Origin: DASUPK01 sp963743575
GTDB taxonomy: Bacteria > Actinomycetota > Thermoleophilia > Solirubrobacterales > 70-9
Length of the DNA: 64,000 nucleotides
Assembly: GCA_963743575.1 (NCBI GenBank)
Contig: CAVUQC010000007.1
Span: forward strand, 1,054,001 to 1,118,000
Reading direction: 5' to 3'
In this document: positions 38,795 to 47,574 of the stretch, in pieces
Layout: the number at the start of each line of letters is the position of its first letter
Position numbering within the stretch: the stretch's first letter is position 1
The notes under the pieces: generated by a model
The model's input: the letters and a program-made list of their open reading frames with translations, nothing else
Databases searched by the model: none
What the model was told of the DNA's origin: nothing
Translations under genes and position numbers: made by a program

Positions 38795-39640
38795 TCAGGT
38801 CATTTGCTGGCGACCGTTCCCGGACGGGGCACCGGCGAACGTTCCAATCACGGGGTTGTGATCGGCGAGGCGGATCTTCAGGCCCGTATCCGGGTCGACT
38901 CGATCCCGCGCCTCCGGTGGCCAGGCGGCGGGATGCTCGACCACCTCCAGCCCGCGGACGAGCAGGTGGCTGAGGCGGTCCGGTGCGGTTCGTGGCGCCA
39001 GCCCGAAGCGCTCCTCGAGTTGGTCGAAGACTGCGCTCGCCTTCGGCCTGACATTGAAGTCGCCACCGAAGATCAGAGGGTTGGAGCCTGCAAACGCGAT
39101 CGCACGCTCCGCCGCGTCCAGCAGCTCCCGCTCGGCGGACGATGGCTTGGTGCTGACGTGAAGGTTCGCGATGCAGGGCCCGCTCTCGAGCCGGGTGAGG
39201 GCGAGGACGCGCAGCTCCGGGCGGCGGGTGAGCACCTCCCGCCGCCGTTCAGCGATCGAGCCGGCGGCGCCTCGTGCGAAGGTCGTGTTGGATCCGCCCT
39301 CCCACGCTCCGAGCAGGTCCGGGCGCCAGCGCCCGATCAGCGAGGTGATCGGCTGCAGCCAGTTCCGGCCGCTCAGGGCGCGATGCGCCACGGCGCCGCA
39401 CGCCTCGGCCAGCCTGGCCATCCAGCTCGGCGGGAACTCCTGGAAGAGGGCCACGTCCCAGGCGACGGAGTCGATCACCTCGGCGAACTCGCCGAACAGA
39501 TCCCAGTTCGTCTGCTCGTACTCTGAGCCCAGGCGAGGCCCCCTGCGGAAGTTGCCCTTGTGGGCGCGCACCTGAAGCTCCTTCTCCGGCGGCCAGTCTC
39601 GCCCGTGGAACAAGTTCCATGTCATTGCGGTGAGCTGCAC
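38795..39640 (-). CDS. Endonuclease/exonuclease/phosphatase-family protein (cytoplasmic)
   Basis: The 281-aa protein has the EEP core: LTAMTWNLFHGRDWP with the first Asn, VALFQEFPPSWM with the metal-binding Glu, IANLHVSTKPSS, LIFGGDFNVRPKAS and the final RLADHNPVIGTFAG with Asp-His. No signal peptide is visible. It could be a phosphatase or nuclease. The GTG at 39640 is only 20 bp from the divergent argF start; both genes appear to use a shared TAGTAT/ATACTA region and be leaderless. ATG 39625 is an alternative start. Confidence 0.78.
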   Translation of the reverse strand: MQLTAMTWNLFHGRDWPPEKELQVRAHKGNFRRGPRLGSEYEQTNWDLFGEFAEVIDSVAWDVALFQEFPPSWMARLAEACGAVAHRALSGRNWLQPITSLIGRWRPDLLGAWEGGSNTTFARGAAGSIAERRREVLTRRPELRVLALTRLESGPCIANLHVSTKPSSAERELLDAAERAIAFAGSNPLIFGGDFNVRPKASAVFDQLEERFGLAPRTAPDRLSHLLVRGLEVVEHPAAWPPEARDRVDPDTGLKIRLADHNPVIGTFAGAPSGNGRQQMT

Positions 39641-39660
39641 GGCCCTAGTATCGGTGCCTG

Positions 39661-40563
39661 ATGACTTCCGCGACTGCACATCGATCTGCGAGCGACTTCC
39701 TGACCGGCGAGGAGCTCGATCGCACCGAGCTGCTGGCGCTGCTCGATCGCGCCGAGGAGCTGAAGCGCGGCCGCGAGGACGGCGAGGGCCGGGATTCGCT
39801 CGCGGGGCGTTCGGTCGCGCTGATCTTCGAGAAGCCCTCGACGCGGACGCGCCTGTCCTTCGAGGTCGGGGTCGCCGAGCTGGGCGCCACGCCGATCGTC
39901 CTGCGCGCCGACGAGCTCCAGCTGACACGCGGCGAGTCGATGTCCGACACCGGCCGGATCCTCTCCGGCTACCTGCACGGGATCGTGATCCGGTCGGGCT
40001 CGGATGAGCGGGTGCGCGAGCTCGCGGATGGCGCCACCGTGCCTGTGATCAACGGGCTCACACCCGCCCACCATCCCTGTCAGGCGCTCGCCGACCTGCT
40101 CACCCTGAAGGAGCGCTTCGGAGAACTGGACGGGCTTCGGCTCGCCTACGTCGGCGACGGCAACAACGTCGCCCGCTCACTGGCGATCCTCGGGCGGATC
40201 GCCGGCGTCGACGTCGTGGTCTCGAGTCCCGAGGGCTACCGGCTCGAGGACGGCGTGGCCGAGCCGGTCGAAGATCCGAAGGCCGCCGTCGCCGGGGCCG
40301 ACGCGATCTACACCGACGTCTGGGTGAGCATGGGAGACGAGGAGACCGCGGATCGGCGCCGCGCCGACCTCGCGCCCTATCAGGTGAACGACAAGCTGCT
40401 GGCCGCGGCCTCGGATCGGGCGATCGCGATGCACTGCCTGCCGGCTCACCCCGGGGAGGAGATCAGCGCCGATGTGCTCTACGGGGAGCGCTCAGCCGTC
40501 TGGGACGAGGCTGAGAACCGTCTGCACGCGCAGAAGGCGCTGCTCGAACGGTTGCTGTCGTAG
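39661..40563 (+). CDS. argF: Ornithine carbamoyltransferase
   Basis: The 300-aa enzyme transfers a carbamoyl group to ornithine, giving citrulline in arginine synthesis. It has the carbamoyl-phosphate site KPSTRTRLSFE (58-68), HHPCQALADLLT and the ornithine-site MHCLPAHPGEEIS. TAGTAT (39646-39651) lies nine bases before the ATG and there is no ribosome site, indicating a leaderless mRNA. No other arg genes are nearby. Confidence 0.95.
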   Translation: MTSATAHRSASDFLTGEELDRTELLALLDRAEELKRGREDGEGRDSLAGRSVALIFEKPSTRTRLSFEVGVAELGATPIVLRADELQLTRGESMSDTGRILSGYLHGIVIRSGSDERVRELADGATVPVINGLTPAHHPCQALADLLTLKERFGELDGLRLAYVGDGNNVARSLAILGRIAGVDVVVSSPEGYRLEDGVAEPVEDPKAAVAGADAIYTDVWVSMGDEETADRRRADLAPYQVNDKLLAAASDRAIAMHCLPAHPGEEISADVLYGERSAVWDEAENRLHAQKALLERLLS

Positions 40564-40613
40564 GCAACCGGACGGATCGGAGAATTCCCGGCTGCCTAGA
40601 CTTGCTGCCCGCT

Positions 40614-40685
40614 GGCCCCGTCGTCCAACGGCTAGGACATCAGGTTTTCAACCTGGGAACACGGGTTCGATTCCCGTCGGGGCTA
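40614..40685 (+). tRNA. tRNA-Glu (anticodon TTC)
   Basis: The acceptor GGCCCCG pairs with CGGGGCT (last pair G-T), with discriminator A. The anticodon arm is TCAGG, loop TTTTCAA, CCTGG, giving anticodon TTC. The T arm is ACGGG TTCGATT CCCGT. The gene does not encode CCA. It lies between argF and lgt. Confidence 0.96.
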
Positions 40686-40714
40686 CTTAGCTCGCTCGAC
40701 TAGCCTCCCGTTCA

Positions 40715-41470
40715 GTGCTCCCTGAGATCCATCTCGGACCGCTGACCCTCCAGACCTTCGGGATCTGCTTCGCGGCCGCCTTCATCGCGGCGGGCGCCGT
40801 GGTCTGGCGCCGGTTCGGGGAGCTCGGCAAGCCGGTCGACTGGGCGTACGAGATGGGCTTTGCGGCGCTGCTCGGGGGGCTCATCGGCTCGCGGCTCGAC
40901 TTCATCATCGAGAATTACAGCGACGTCAAGGGCGACCTGCTCGGCAACCTGCTCTCGGGCTCCGGACTGGTCTGGTACGGCGGGGCCATCGGGGGCGCCA
41001 TCGGCGTCTTCATCTGGGCGTATTGGCGCGGCTTCCTCAATCTCACCCTGCTCGACGTGGCCGCCCCGGCGCTGGCCGTCGGCTACGCGATCGGCCGCTG
41101 CGGCTGCCAGCTCTCGGGCGACGGCGACTACGGCAAGGCCTGGAATGGTCCGTGGGCGATGGCCTATCCCGACGGGACCAAGCCGACCGATCAGACCGTT
41201 CATCCCACTCCGATCTACGAGACGCTGACGATGGGCCTGGTGGCTCTGGTGCTGTGGCGACTCCGGGACCGATTCACCAACGGCACCCTCTTCGCCCTCT
41301 ATCTGGTGCTCGCCGGGGCCGAGCGCTTCCTGGTCGAGTTCATCCGCCGCAACGACGACGTCGCCCTCGGCCTGACCCAGGCGCAGCTGATCAGCGTGGC
41401 GATGATGATTGCCGGCGGAGTCTGGCTGCTGGTCGCCTTCCGGCGTGCTCCGCGGCCCGCGACGGCCTGA
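40715..41470 (+). CDS. lgt: Prolipoprotein diacylglyceryl transferase
   Basis: The 251-aa membrane enzyme attaches diacylglycerol to the lipobox Cys of prolipoproteins. It has about seven helices, GLVWYGGAIGGAIGVFIW with the active-site region, YAIGRCGCQLSGDGDYGK as the Lgt signature and HPTPIYETLTMGLVAL. TAGCCT (40701-40706) is eight bases before the GTG, a leaderless pattern. It starts 29 bp after the tRNA-Glu gene. Confidence 0.94.
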   Translation: MLPEIHLGPLTLQTFGICFAAAFIAAGAVVWRRFGELGKPVDWAYEMGFAALLGGLIGSRLDFIIENYSDVKGDLLGNLLSGSGLVWYGGAIGGAIGVFIWAYWRGFLNLTLLDVAAPALAVGYAIGRCGCQLSGDGDYGKAWNGPWAMAYPDGTKPTDQTVHPTPIYETLTMGLVALVLWRLRDRFTNGTLFALYLVLAGAERFLVEFIRRNDDVALGLTQAQLISVAMMIAGGVWLLVAFRRAPRPATA

Positions 41471-41551
41471 GAGTCACAGCGCCTTCACAAGCACCGGCCG
41501 GGCCTTCGGTATCACGGGTGGCGACAGTTCAGATCGCGAAAGGAGGCTGAG

Positions 41552-41716
41552 ATGACCGACGAGATGCAGGAGGTCCAGGAGGTTCAGGAGGAGCAGTTCG
41601 CCGAGGCCGAGGTCACGGAGACCACCAGCGACGAGCTGGAGGAGGCGGCGGCCGCCGAGTCCGAGGAGACCGCCGAGGAGACCGAGGATTCCGCCGAGGA
41701 GACCGAGCAGCTCTAG
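41552..41716 (+). CDS. Small, very acidic protein (54 aa)
   Basis: A small gene reads MTDEMQEVQEVQEEQF, continues as mostly Glu, Ala and Thr (SEETAEETEDSAEETEQL at the end) and stops with TAG. A strong AAAGGAGG five bases before the ATG supports translation. The protein has about 23 acidic residues and no basic ones, so it is likely disordered. Function unknown. Its stop overlaps that of the convergent SDR gene. Confidence 0.7.
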   Translation: MTDEMQEVQEVQEEQFAEAEVTETTSDELEEAAAAESEETAEETEDSAEETEQL

Positions 41717-42465
41717 ACCGACCGGAGCAGGCCGCCGTCGAGCGGGATAACCGCTCCCGTGAGATAGGCGGCCCGTTCCGAGCAGAGGAACGCGACCAGG
41801 TCGCCGTACTCCTGCGGCCGGCCGAGTCGCTTGGCCGGGACTCGCTGCCTGGCGGCCTCCTCTGCGCCCTTCAGCGAGCCCTCGGGGTCCGCGAGCCGGT
41901 CCGTCGCGAACATGCCCGTCGCGACGGTGTTCACCGTGATCCCGTCGGCCGCGACCTCGTCCGCAAGGGTCTCGAGCAGGCCGAGAGCGGCCATCCGGTT
42001 CGCGTTGGAGAGGGTCAGGTAGGGGATCGGCTCGCGGATCGAGCTGGAGGAGACGTTCACGATCCGGCCCCAGCCGCGCTCCTTCATCCCGGGGAGCACG
42101 CCCTCGATCAGCACGCGCGTAGCGAGGACTAGCGAGCGGAACGCCTGCTCCCATTCCTCCGAGGAGTTGTCGAGCGCTGCGCCCGTCGGCGGGCCTCCCG
42201 TGTTGGCGACGAGGATGTCGACGGGCCCGACTCTCTCGGCCACGTCACCCGGCAGCTCCTGGAGCCGGTCCAGGTCGTCGGTGTCGGCGGTCAAGGCAAG
42301 GATCTCCCCCTCGATCTCCTCTGACGCGGCCTGCAGCGATTCCTCGGAGCGACTGGAGATCGCCACCCGGGCGCCCTCGCGCGCCAGGGCGCCGGCGATG
42401 CCCTTCCCGATGCCCTTGCTGGCGCCCATCACCAGGGCGACACGGCCCTCGATCCCTAGGTCCAC
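41713..42465 (-). CDS. Short-chain dehydrogenase/reductase-like protein with altered active site
   Basis: The 250-aa Rossmann protein has the cofactor motif VALVMGASKGIGKGIAGAL, DILVANTGGPPTG and VNTVATGMFATDRL. The catalytic Ser is present (IVNVSSSSIREP), but where YxxxK is expected it reads YLTLSNANRMAAL, so the Tyr and Lys appear misplaced or lost; a subset of SDRs share LSN here. GTG 42465 is chosen, overlapping the upstream membrane gene by ten bases. It may be a reductase with unusual chemistry or a binding protein. Confidence 0.8.
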   Translation of the reverse strand: MDLGIEGRVALVMGASKGIGKGIAGALAREGARVAISSRSEESLQAASEEIEGEILALTADTDDLDRLQELPGDVAERVGPVDILVANTGGPPTGAALDNSSEEWEQAFRSLVLATRVLIEGVLPGMKERGWGRIVNVSSSSIREPIPYLTLSNANRMAALGLLETLADEVAADGITVNTVATGMFATDRLADPEGSLKGAEEAARQRVPAKRLGRPQEYGDLVAFLCSERAAYLTGAVIPLDGGLLRSV

Positions 42466-42794
42466 AGCGCCCCTCCGGGCCGTCGCGCGAGCCAGGCGCA
42501 CCAGGCGGCGAAGGCGGCGACCGCGATCGCCACTCCGAGCCAGTGGACGCCGGCGATCACCGCGATCGCGCTCGGGATGCCGGCCACGACGGCACCGAGG
42601 AGGACGCCGGGCGTGTTGAGGTGGAGAGCCCAGGCAACGAGCGCCGCGCAGCCGAGCCAGGCGGCAGGACCGGTCAGCCAGCCCCAGTCCTCGAAGAACG
42701 AGTGGGGGAGGGCCACGGCGAGGATCAGTGAGACCGCGGCCACCGCCACAACCTGCGCGAGGGCCGCGCGCCAGAGGATCGACCGGTCCATCAC
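42456..42794 (-). CDS. Small polytopic membrane protein
   Basis: The 112-aa protein has three to four hydrophobic segments (AQVVAVAAVSLILAVAL, GPAAWLGCAALVAWAL, GAVVAGIPSAIAVIAG, GVAIAVAAFAAWCAWL) and no recognised motif. It is coupled to the ATP-grasp gene upstream (GTGA overlap) and to the SDR gene downstream, so the three may form one operon. Function unknown. Confidence 0.7.
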   Translation of the reverse strand: MMDRSILWRAALAQVVAVAAVSLILAVALPHSFFEDWGWLTGPAAWLGCAALVAWALHLNTPGVLLGAVVAGIPSAIAVIAGVHWLGVAIAVAAFAAWCAWLARRPGGALWT

Positions 42795-43987
42795 CCGGTC
42801 AGCTGGGCGAGGTACGCCGCGTCGTCGGGCGGCAGGCCCGGAATTGATTGACCGTCCCAGGTGATCCCATCCGACATCGCGACGAAGAGCTGCTCGCGCT
42901 CGCGCATGCTGAGCTTCTCGAACCGCGCCAGTGCGAGGAACGAGTACAGCTTCGGCATCGTGTCTTTCCAGCCGTGGTCGGTGCCGTGGATCTTGGCGAG
43001 GTCGTGGATCGTCTTCGGCGCCTCCTTCAGCGGTTCCCTGAAGATCTGGGCGAAGACCGCGAAGTCGAGCTGGGATGTCCGCCCCTCAGGCACCTGGAGC
43101 GTCTCGTCCTCAGGCGCGACCAGGCCCCGCTCCAGCTCCTCGGCGGTCATCAGCAGCACGCCGTCGGTCGGCCGTGGGTTGCACTCGATCATCACCAGGC
43201 CGTCGTCGGTCTCGATGAAGTCGAGGGACATCTGGCCGTCCCAGCCGAGCTCATCCCCGAGCTTCTCGACCGTGGGCAGCGTGTCCGAGGGATCGACGGA
43301 GAGGAACTGGATCCCGGTCGAGTGCTCCCACTGCCGCGGCGCCCGGTAGGACATGTGGGTTGCAACGCTTCCGTCATGCAGGCAGGAATACGTGCAGTGC
43401 ATCGGGCCATCGACGAACTCCTGAACGAGCCATGGGTTCGCCTCGGTCGGCTGGCAGGAATCGATCTCGAGGGCTCCGGCGAGCGGGCCGGTGTTGGTGA
43501 GCAGACCGACGCCTCCACGCGAGAAGGCGGCTCGCGCGAAGTAGCGCGGATAGCTCCTGATCGCCTCCTCGAGCTCCTCGGGGCCGTGGGCGAGGGTGGT
43601 GTGGGGCGTGCGGATCTCGAGCCGGTCGCAGAGCTCCTGGAAGGTGCCCTTGTCGTGCACCTGGGCGAGGGTGCGGAAGGGCGGCGCGTAGAGCTTCGTC
43701 ACCGCAGACAGCCGCTCGTGCTGGGCAGCCAGGTAGAAGACCTCCTCGAACATCGGGATGACCATCTCGATCTCGTTGATGCCGGCGATCCGCTCGACGT
43801 CGGACGCGAACTGCGCGGGGTCAGCGGTTGCGGAGGCGGTGGTGAAATGCCCCGCGAGATACTTGGAGTGGCTTCCGGGTGAGGCGTCGTAGCTGTCGCA
43901 GGCGAACACCTCGTGCCCGCGCTCGCCGAGCTTCCGGATCACGTCGAGCGCGAACGGCATCCTCGAGCTGGTCACGAGAATCCTCAT
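42791..43987 (-). CDS. ATP-grasp ligase-like protein
   Basis: The 398-aa protein begins MRILVTSSRMPFALDVIRKL as in ATP-grasp enzymes of the carbamoyl-phosphate-synthase-like group, and has KGTFQELCDRLEIRTP, YFARAAFSRGGVGL, WLVQEFVDGPMHCTYSC and the metal-binding MSLDFIETDDGLVMIECNPR (in part). It should form an acyl-phosphate and join it to an amine or thiol; the substrate cannot be read. It heads a possible operon with a membrane protein and an SDR. Confidence 0.82.
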   Translation of the reverse strand: MRILVTSSRMPFALDVIRKLGERGHEVFACDSYDASPGSHSKYLAGHFTTASATADPAQFASDVERIAGINEIEMVIPMFEEVFYLAAQHERLSAVTKLYAPPFRTLAQVHDKGTFQELCDRLEIRTPHTTLAHGPEELEEAIRSYPRYFARAAFSRGGVGLLTNTGPLAGALEIDSCQPTEANPWLVQEFVDGPMHCTYSCLHDGSVATHMSYRAPRQWEHSTGIQFLSVDPSDTLPTVEKLGDELGWDGQMSLDFIETDDGLVMIECNPRPTDGVLLMTAEELERGLVAPEDETLQVPEGRTSQLDFAVFAQIFREPLKEAPKTIHDLAKIHGTDHGWKDTMPKLYSFLALARFEKLSMREREQLFVAMSDGITWDGQSIPGLPPDDAAYLAQLTG

Positions 43988-44020
43988 GCCCAGGACCCTA
44001 CGACAGGCCGACCCTGGCGC

Positions 44021-44464
44021 TTAGTCGTCTGGTCGGTCTGACGCCGCGGCAATCGCCTCCTGCCGCTCCGTGAAGTCCCTGATCAGCACGATCTGAGCGT
44101 CCTGAACGGTGACGACCGTGAAGATGCGCTGGTGCACCGCAGCGCCGCTGTCCTTTCCGTGGATCGCGTTCTGCGAGATGCAGAGGACCTGCTCGTCATC
44201 GAGATCCGAGACGTCTTCGACGGATATCCGCCAATCGTCGGCAGCATCCAGCCATCCGGTGACGAGTGCCAGCCACGCATCCTTTCCGCGAACCGCCTCT
44301 CTCATGAAGGGGGGCTTCCATTCAGCGTTACGAGACACCCCGGCGAAGGCTTCCTCGACAAGCGGGGATTCGCTGATCGGCACCGGGTCAGTCCAGTACT
44401 GGGCCAAGAGCTGATCGAGGTGCTCGAAGTAGTCCCGGACGATCTGGACGTTCTTGCTGGCCAT
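44021..44464 (-). CDS. SnoaL-like (NTF2-fold) protein
   Basis: The 147-aa protein has SKNVQIVRDYFEHLDQLL, an EWKPPFMREAVRGKDAWLAL middle and C-terminal strands AVHQRIFTVVTVQDAQIVLI. It belongs to the NTF2/SnoaL fold but is outside the 47-58 kb array: it lacks the GATACT box, the ALEAAGLSE tail and flanking dyad sites. Function unknown. Confidence 0.75.
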   Translation of the reverse strand: MASKNVQIVRDYFEHLDQLLAQYWTDPVPISESPLVEEAFAGVSRNAEWKPPFMREAVRGKDAWLALVTGWLDAADDWRISVEDVSDLDDEQVLCISQNAIHGKDSGAAVHQRIFTVVTVQDAQIVLIRDFTERQEAIAAASDRPDD

Positions 44465-44494
44465 CCGCCGCTCAGTATCCCGCGGCGGCGGCCG

Positions 44495-46263
44495 CTAGTG
44501 GTGCTTGTGCTTGTGGCGCTTCTTGTGGTGCTTGGCCTTGACCGACCCTGAGCCGGCGGCGGGGTCCCCAAGCGGCATCGTCACGTTGATCCCGTTGAAG
44601 GTGACCGCCCCGGTCGAGCGCTGCAGGTCGTAGAGAGACGAGGAGGGCGTCAGCTGGAGCGTGTAGCCGCCTCCGGCGGGGGCGCGGCCCGCGACCATCT
44701 CGAGATCGCCTGAGATCGAGTGCTGTTGGCCGTCGAGGGTCAGCGGGATGGGTGTGGCGATGTTGCCGAGGACCGTGCCGTTGCGCGGATTGGCGAACTG
44801 GGCGTAGACCCAGGTCTTTTGCGGAGCAGCGGTGCCCTGGTAGGTGAGGTCGAGGTGCGGCGCGCCGACGACATTCGAGGCCGCCGCGGGTCCCGGGACC
44901 GGCACGTTCACCGCATTGGCCGCCTGGCTGGCGAAGATCAGCGCGCCGCTCGCCTGGCCGGGAACGATCGGCAGCGTGCCGGAGCCGGAGGCGTGAAGCT
45001 GCCCGGCCGGCTTCAGCGGGTACGCGTCGCTGCTGCGGAGCTGGGCGTCGTCGGCGATCCAGGCGAACTTCGGCCCGGTGTCGGTGTCCTGCTTGCCGCG
45101 TAGGTAGCGATCGAACCAGGAGACCGTGCGCTGGTCGAGGTAGTTCGCGCCGGGGCCAGCCCCCGTCAGGCAGACGCCGTGGCCGCCGCAGAACCAGATC
45201 ATCTTCACGGGGACGTCCTGGACCGAGGCCGAGCCCTTGCGACGCTTCCGCTTCTTGTCCTTCCGCTTCGCCTTGATCGCGGCGGTACGCCAGGTGTTGT
45301 CGCCGATGTCCTGGAAGTTGGTGACGCCCTCATCGAGGGGGAAGAGCGTGTCGATGGTCCCCTGCATGATCAGGGTCGGGACGTGGACCTTCTCCACGAG
45401 GTCGCCCGGCCCGTGCGCGGCCATCCAGTCGAGATCGGCCTGGCGCGTCATTCCACTCGCGAGGCCATTGGTGAGAACGGAATAGAAGTGCGGGTCCTGG
45501 CGGCCCGCCGCCGTGGCGGGCGAGTTGAGGCCACCGGGCAGCGTTCCCTCCACGCCGAGGGCGATCAGCAGTGAGCCCCAGCCGAGCTTGATGTTGCTCT
45601 CCGGGAAGAGGCTGGTGAGCAGGGAGTGCCAGGCGATGGTCGGTGCGATCGCGTCGATTCGGCGGTCGAGCGCCGCCGAGACCAGCTGGATTCCCCCCCG
45701 TAGCTCGCGCCCGCCATGCCGATGGTCGGGTCGTTGGCGCTCGTGGCGCAGGTGACCTTGCTCTTGGATCGACGTTTGCGGGTCTTCGCGCGGCGCTTCG
45801 ACTTCTTCTGAGAGCAGCTCTGGTCGAGCTGAGCCTCGGGCTGCTTCGCGACCCAGTCGATCAGCGCCTGGACGTCGCGCCCCTCGTAGCGCGGGTCGTC
45901 GATCTCCACGGTCCCCCCGGACTGGCCGAACCCACGCGGGTCCCAGGTGAGGACGTTGTATCCGTGATCGATGAAGTTGCTGATGCCGGGCACGCCGAAG
46001 ATCGCGCCGGCGCTCTGCCCCCCTCCGGTGTCGGTGTCGCCGGGCTGGCTCCAGCCCGGGCCGTCGAGAATGGTCGGCGCCGGACTGTCCGAGCTCACGC
46101 CCTTGCCGGGGAACCAGTGCGCGGCGAGCTTGGTGCCATCGAAGGAGGTGATCGTCACGTCCTTCGCGCTCGCCGCCGGAACGCAGGCGAGAGCGCCCGC
46201 GAGGACGGCTGCGACCGGAAGTCCCCCAAGGACTCGCCTCCACATGGCGCGCGACGGTACCAC
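44495..46263 (-). pseudogene. Secreted CocE/NonD-type hydrolase, frameshifted
   Basis: Two frames make one secreted alpha/beta hydrolase of the X-Pro dipeptidyl-peptidase / CocE type: signal peptide (ends AASA), WDPRGFGQSGG, nucleophile elbow GMAGASYGG, LIMQGTIDTLFP with the acid and CGGHGVCLTG with the His, then a beta-sandwich domain and a His/Lys tail (KAKHHKKRHKHKHH). The frame breaks exactly at the elbow in a run of seven C (45693-45699); eight would restore GASYGGGIQLVSAAL. Sequencing error or a recent inactivating slip are both possible. Confidence 0.8.
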
Positions 46264-46303
46264 CGCTCACTGGCGCGCGCGCCGGTCATAATCGGCGTGC
46301 CCA

Positions 46304-46376
46304 GGGCGGTTAGCTCAGCTGGGAGAGCGCTTCGTTTACACCGAAGAGGCCGCCGGTTCGAGCCCGGCACCGCCCA
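46304..46376 (+). tRNA. tRNA-Val (anticodon TAC)
   Basis: The acceptor GGGCGGT pairs with ACCGCCC, discriminator A. D arm GCTC-AGCTGGGA-GAGC. The anticodon arm is CTTCG, loop TTTACAC, CGAAG, giving TAC. The T arm is GCCGG TTCGAGC CCGGC. No encoded CCA. Confidence 0.96.
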
Positions 46377-46470
46377 CTTCTTAACCCACCGTTCCCACTG
46401 CCCTGGTTTGCCGGCCCCGCTGCGGGTATACGAGCGCCGAGCAAGTCAGGCCACGGAAGGAGGGATGCTC

Positions 46471-46611
46471 ATGTTGTGGCTAATCGCAGGCGTCGTCCTG
46501 CTCGTCATCGCGATCGCCGGTGGGGCCATCATTCACCCCATTCTGTTTGCGCTGGCAATCGTCGCGCTGCTGATCTTCTTCATGGGACGCGGCGGCGCCC
46601 GCACCATCTGA
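46471..46611 (+). CDS. 46-aa hydrophobic membrane peptide
   Basis: The protein is MLWLIAGVVLLVIAIAG followed by a second hydrophobic stretch and the tail FFMGRGGARTI: two tight membrane helices. GGAAGGAGGG ends six bases before the second of two ATGs (46471), which I take as the start; the first ATG (46465) directly abuts the ribosome site. Similar tiny membrane proteins are common in soil actinobacteria; their role is unknown. Confidence 0.7.
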   Translation: MLWLIAGVVLLVIAIAGGAIIHPILFALAIVALLIFFMGRGGARTI

Positions 46612-46704
46612 CCACCCCAGGCTCCGAACGCTGGAGCCGGGACCCGCGCTCAGGCCCGCTGTCGCTGGATCACCGGCGGCAGCGGGCCCAAGGCCGGTCT
46701 GCGA

Positions 46705-47463
46705 TACAAGTCGGGTGCCTTGCCAGCCTCGACTCCCTTTGCGCACGGCGTCGCCAGCGGCGATCCGCGGGCCGCTGGGTGATGATCTGGACCCAGGTTG
46801 GCACCGATGCCGATTCGGTCCCGGTGAGCTGGACCGTCGCGCGAGATTCCGGGCTCTCCGACGTGGTCCTCTCCGGCGAGACCACGGCCGAGGCTGAGCA
46901 CGACCACACCGTGCACGTGGACGTCACCGGCCTGGAGCCCGGCCTCACCTACCACTGCGGCTTCAGGGCGGAGGGGGAGAACTCACCGGTCGGCCGGACC
47001 TGGACGCTGCGCTCCGACGCCGACCGCCTGCGCTTTGCGATGTGCTCCTGCGCCAAGCACAACGCGTGACGCCGTCCTGGAGAAGTTCTCGACACTCGAT
47101 GACGTTGTCGTGCTGAGCGCCGACATCCACGTCAGCGTCGCCTCACAGCTCAGCCGCAACGGGACGCCCGTCGCCGTCGAGATCACCTCGCCGAGCCTCA
47201 CCTCCCAGAACCTGGACGAGAAGCTCAAGCTGGATCCGCGAGACGAGACGAGTGTGGCCTCCGAGCGCGAGTTCACCGAGGCGCTGGACCACGTCGAGTG
47301 GTGTGAGTTCTCGGGCCACGGCTACGTCGTCTGCGACGTCGACCGCGAGCGGGTGCGGGCGGAGTGGTGGCTCGTGGACGGGGTGCTCGAGTCGCTGCCC
47401 GGCGAGACGATGGCGGCGGCGTACGAGATCCACCGGGGCGCGCCAGAGCTGCGACCCGGCTAG
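46705..47463 (+). pseudogene. Remnant of a PhoD-type alkaline phosphatase
   Basis: Three pieces of a PhoD phosphatase lie in order. Piece 1 (46705-46776) reads KSGALPASTPFAHGVASGDP. Piece 2 (46782-47067) follows a frameshift and has VMIWTQVGTDADSVPVSW and RFAMCSCAKHNA, the N-terminal Ig-like domain. Piece 3 (from about 47068, another frame) has VVVLSADIHVSVASQL and ends ELRPG. The metal-binding core between CSCAK and the final ADIH is deleted. Its TAG (47461) is the first base triplet of the left terminal repeat of the cassette region. Confidence 0.8.
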
Positions 47464-47544
47464 GGCCGGCCCCCCCATCGCTTCTAAGTGGGCTTACGCA
47501 CCCCTGAGAGAACGAGTCAGGGACTGCTGCTTTGCATGGAAAGC
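47461..47544 (+). repeat. Left terminal inverted repeat
   Basis: From the phoD-remnant stop TAG to the first B dyad. Compared with the reverse complement of 58472-58554 it shares CCATCGCTTCT, AGTnGGCT, CCCTGAG, AACGAGTCAGGG and TGCTTTGCATGGAAAGC with small gaps, roughly 80% identity by eye. CCCTGA and TCAGGG inside it can pair. Confidence 0.8.
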
Positions 47545-47550
47545 AGCAGT
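47523..47550 (+). repeat. Site B1, perfect 11-6-11 dyad
   Basis: Arms ACTGCTGCTTT (47523-47533) and AAAGCAGCAGT (47540-47550) are exact inverse complements around core GCATGG. This is the best B site and has the size and layout of a tyrosine-recombinase core site such as dif. It precedes the first SnoaL gene. Confidence 0.85.
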
Positions 47551-47574
47551 CGCTGGCGAGATACTGGGCGGGCG

